This document shows, in pieces, positions 7,159-7,218 of a stretch of 7,218 bases of DNA; position 1 is the stretch's first letter; each line of letters opens with the position of its first letter. Both the position numbers and the translations under genes were made by a program. The notes beneath the pieces were generated by a model. It ran no database searches. It saw only the letters and a list, made by a program, of their open reading frames with translations, and was not told where the DNA came from. The DNA is from an uncultured Legionellales bacterium (GTDB lineage: Bacteria > Pseudomonadota > Gammaproteobacteria > UBA1113). The stretch spans positions 1 through 7,218 of the forward strand of contig CAMFJO010000035.1 in the NCBI GenBank assembly GCA_945956945.1. Reading direction: 5' to 3'.

Positions 7159-7218
<60 letters not shown>

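Overview
The window holds a compact translation/transcription operon, with every gene on the minus strand. In transcription order (high to low coordinates) it reads: initiator tRNA-fMet (cut by the right edge), intrinsic terminator, leader with a second hairpin, rimP, nusA, infB, a 186-nt gap filled by a large near-palindrome, rbfA, truB, a 75-nt gap with a good promoter candidate, and the first 336 codons of putA (cut by the left edge). No plus-strand gene is credible.

The order tRNA-fMet (metY), rimP, nusA, infB, rbfA, truB is the classic gammaproteobacterial metY-nusA-infB operon. The protein sequences (NusA with two C-terminal acidic repeats, IF2 of the long type, PutA close to the E. coli protein) also fit a gammaproteobacterium. 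The moderately AT-rich composition and lysine-rich IF2 N-terminus would suit a Legionellales/Coxiellaceae-like, possibly host-associated organism, but that is a guess and cannot be settled from this window.

The operon supplies linked functions: initiator tRNA and IF2 for translation initiation, RimP and RbfA for 30S subunit maturation, TruB for tRNA U55 pseudouridylation, and NusA for transcription pausing, termination and antitermination. Gene junctions are tight (rimP-nusA 7 nt, nusA-infB 51 nt, rbfA-truB 5 nt), with ribosome binding sites overlapping the preceding gene. The exception is infB-rbfA, where a 102-bp inverted repeat with 30 potential base pairs sits just ahead of rbfA.

Downstream of truB the usual neighbours rpsO and pnp are absent. 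A proline catabolism gene, putA, follows instead, with its own sigma70-like promoter and no N-terminal DNA-binding domain. The points most worth a second look are the palindromic element, the truB/putA junction, and the terminator/leader architecture between the tRNA and rimP. No wholly new multi-gene system is visible.
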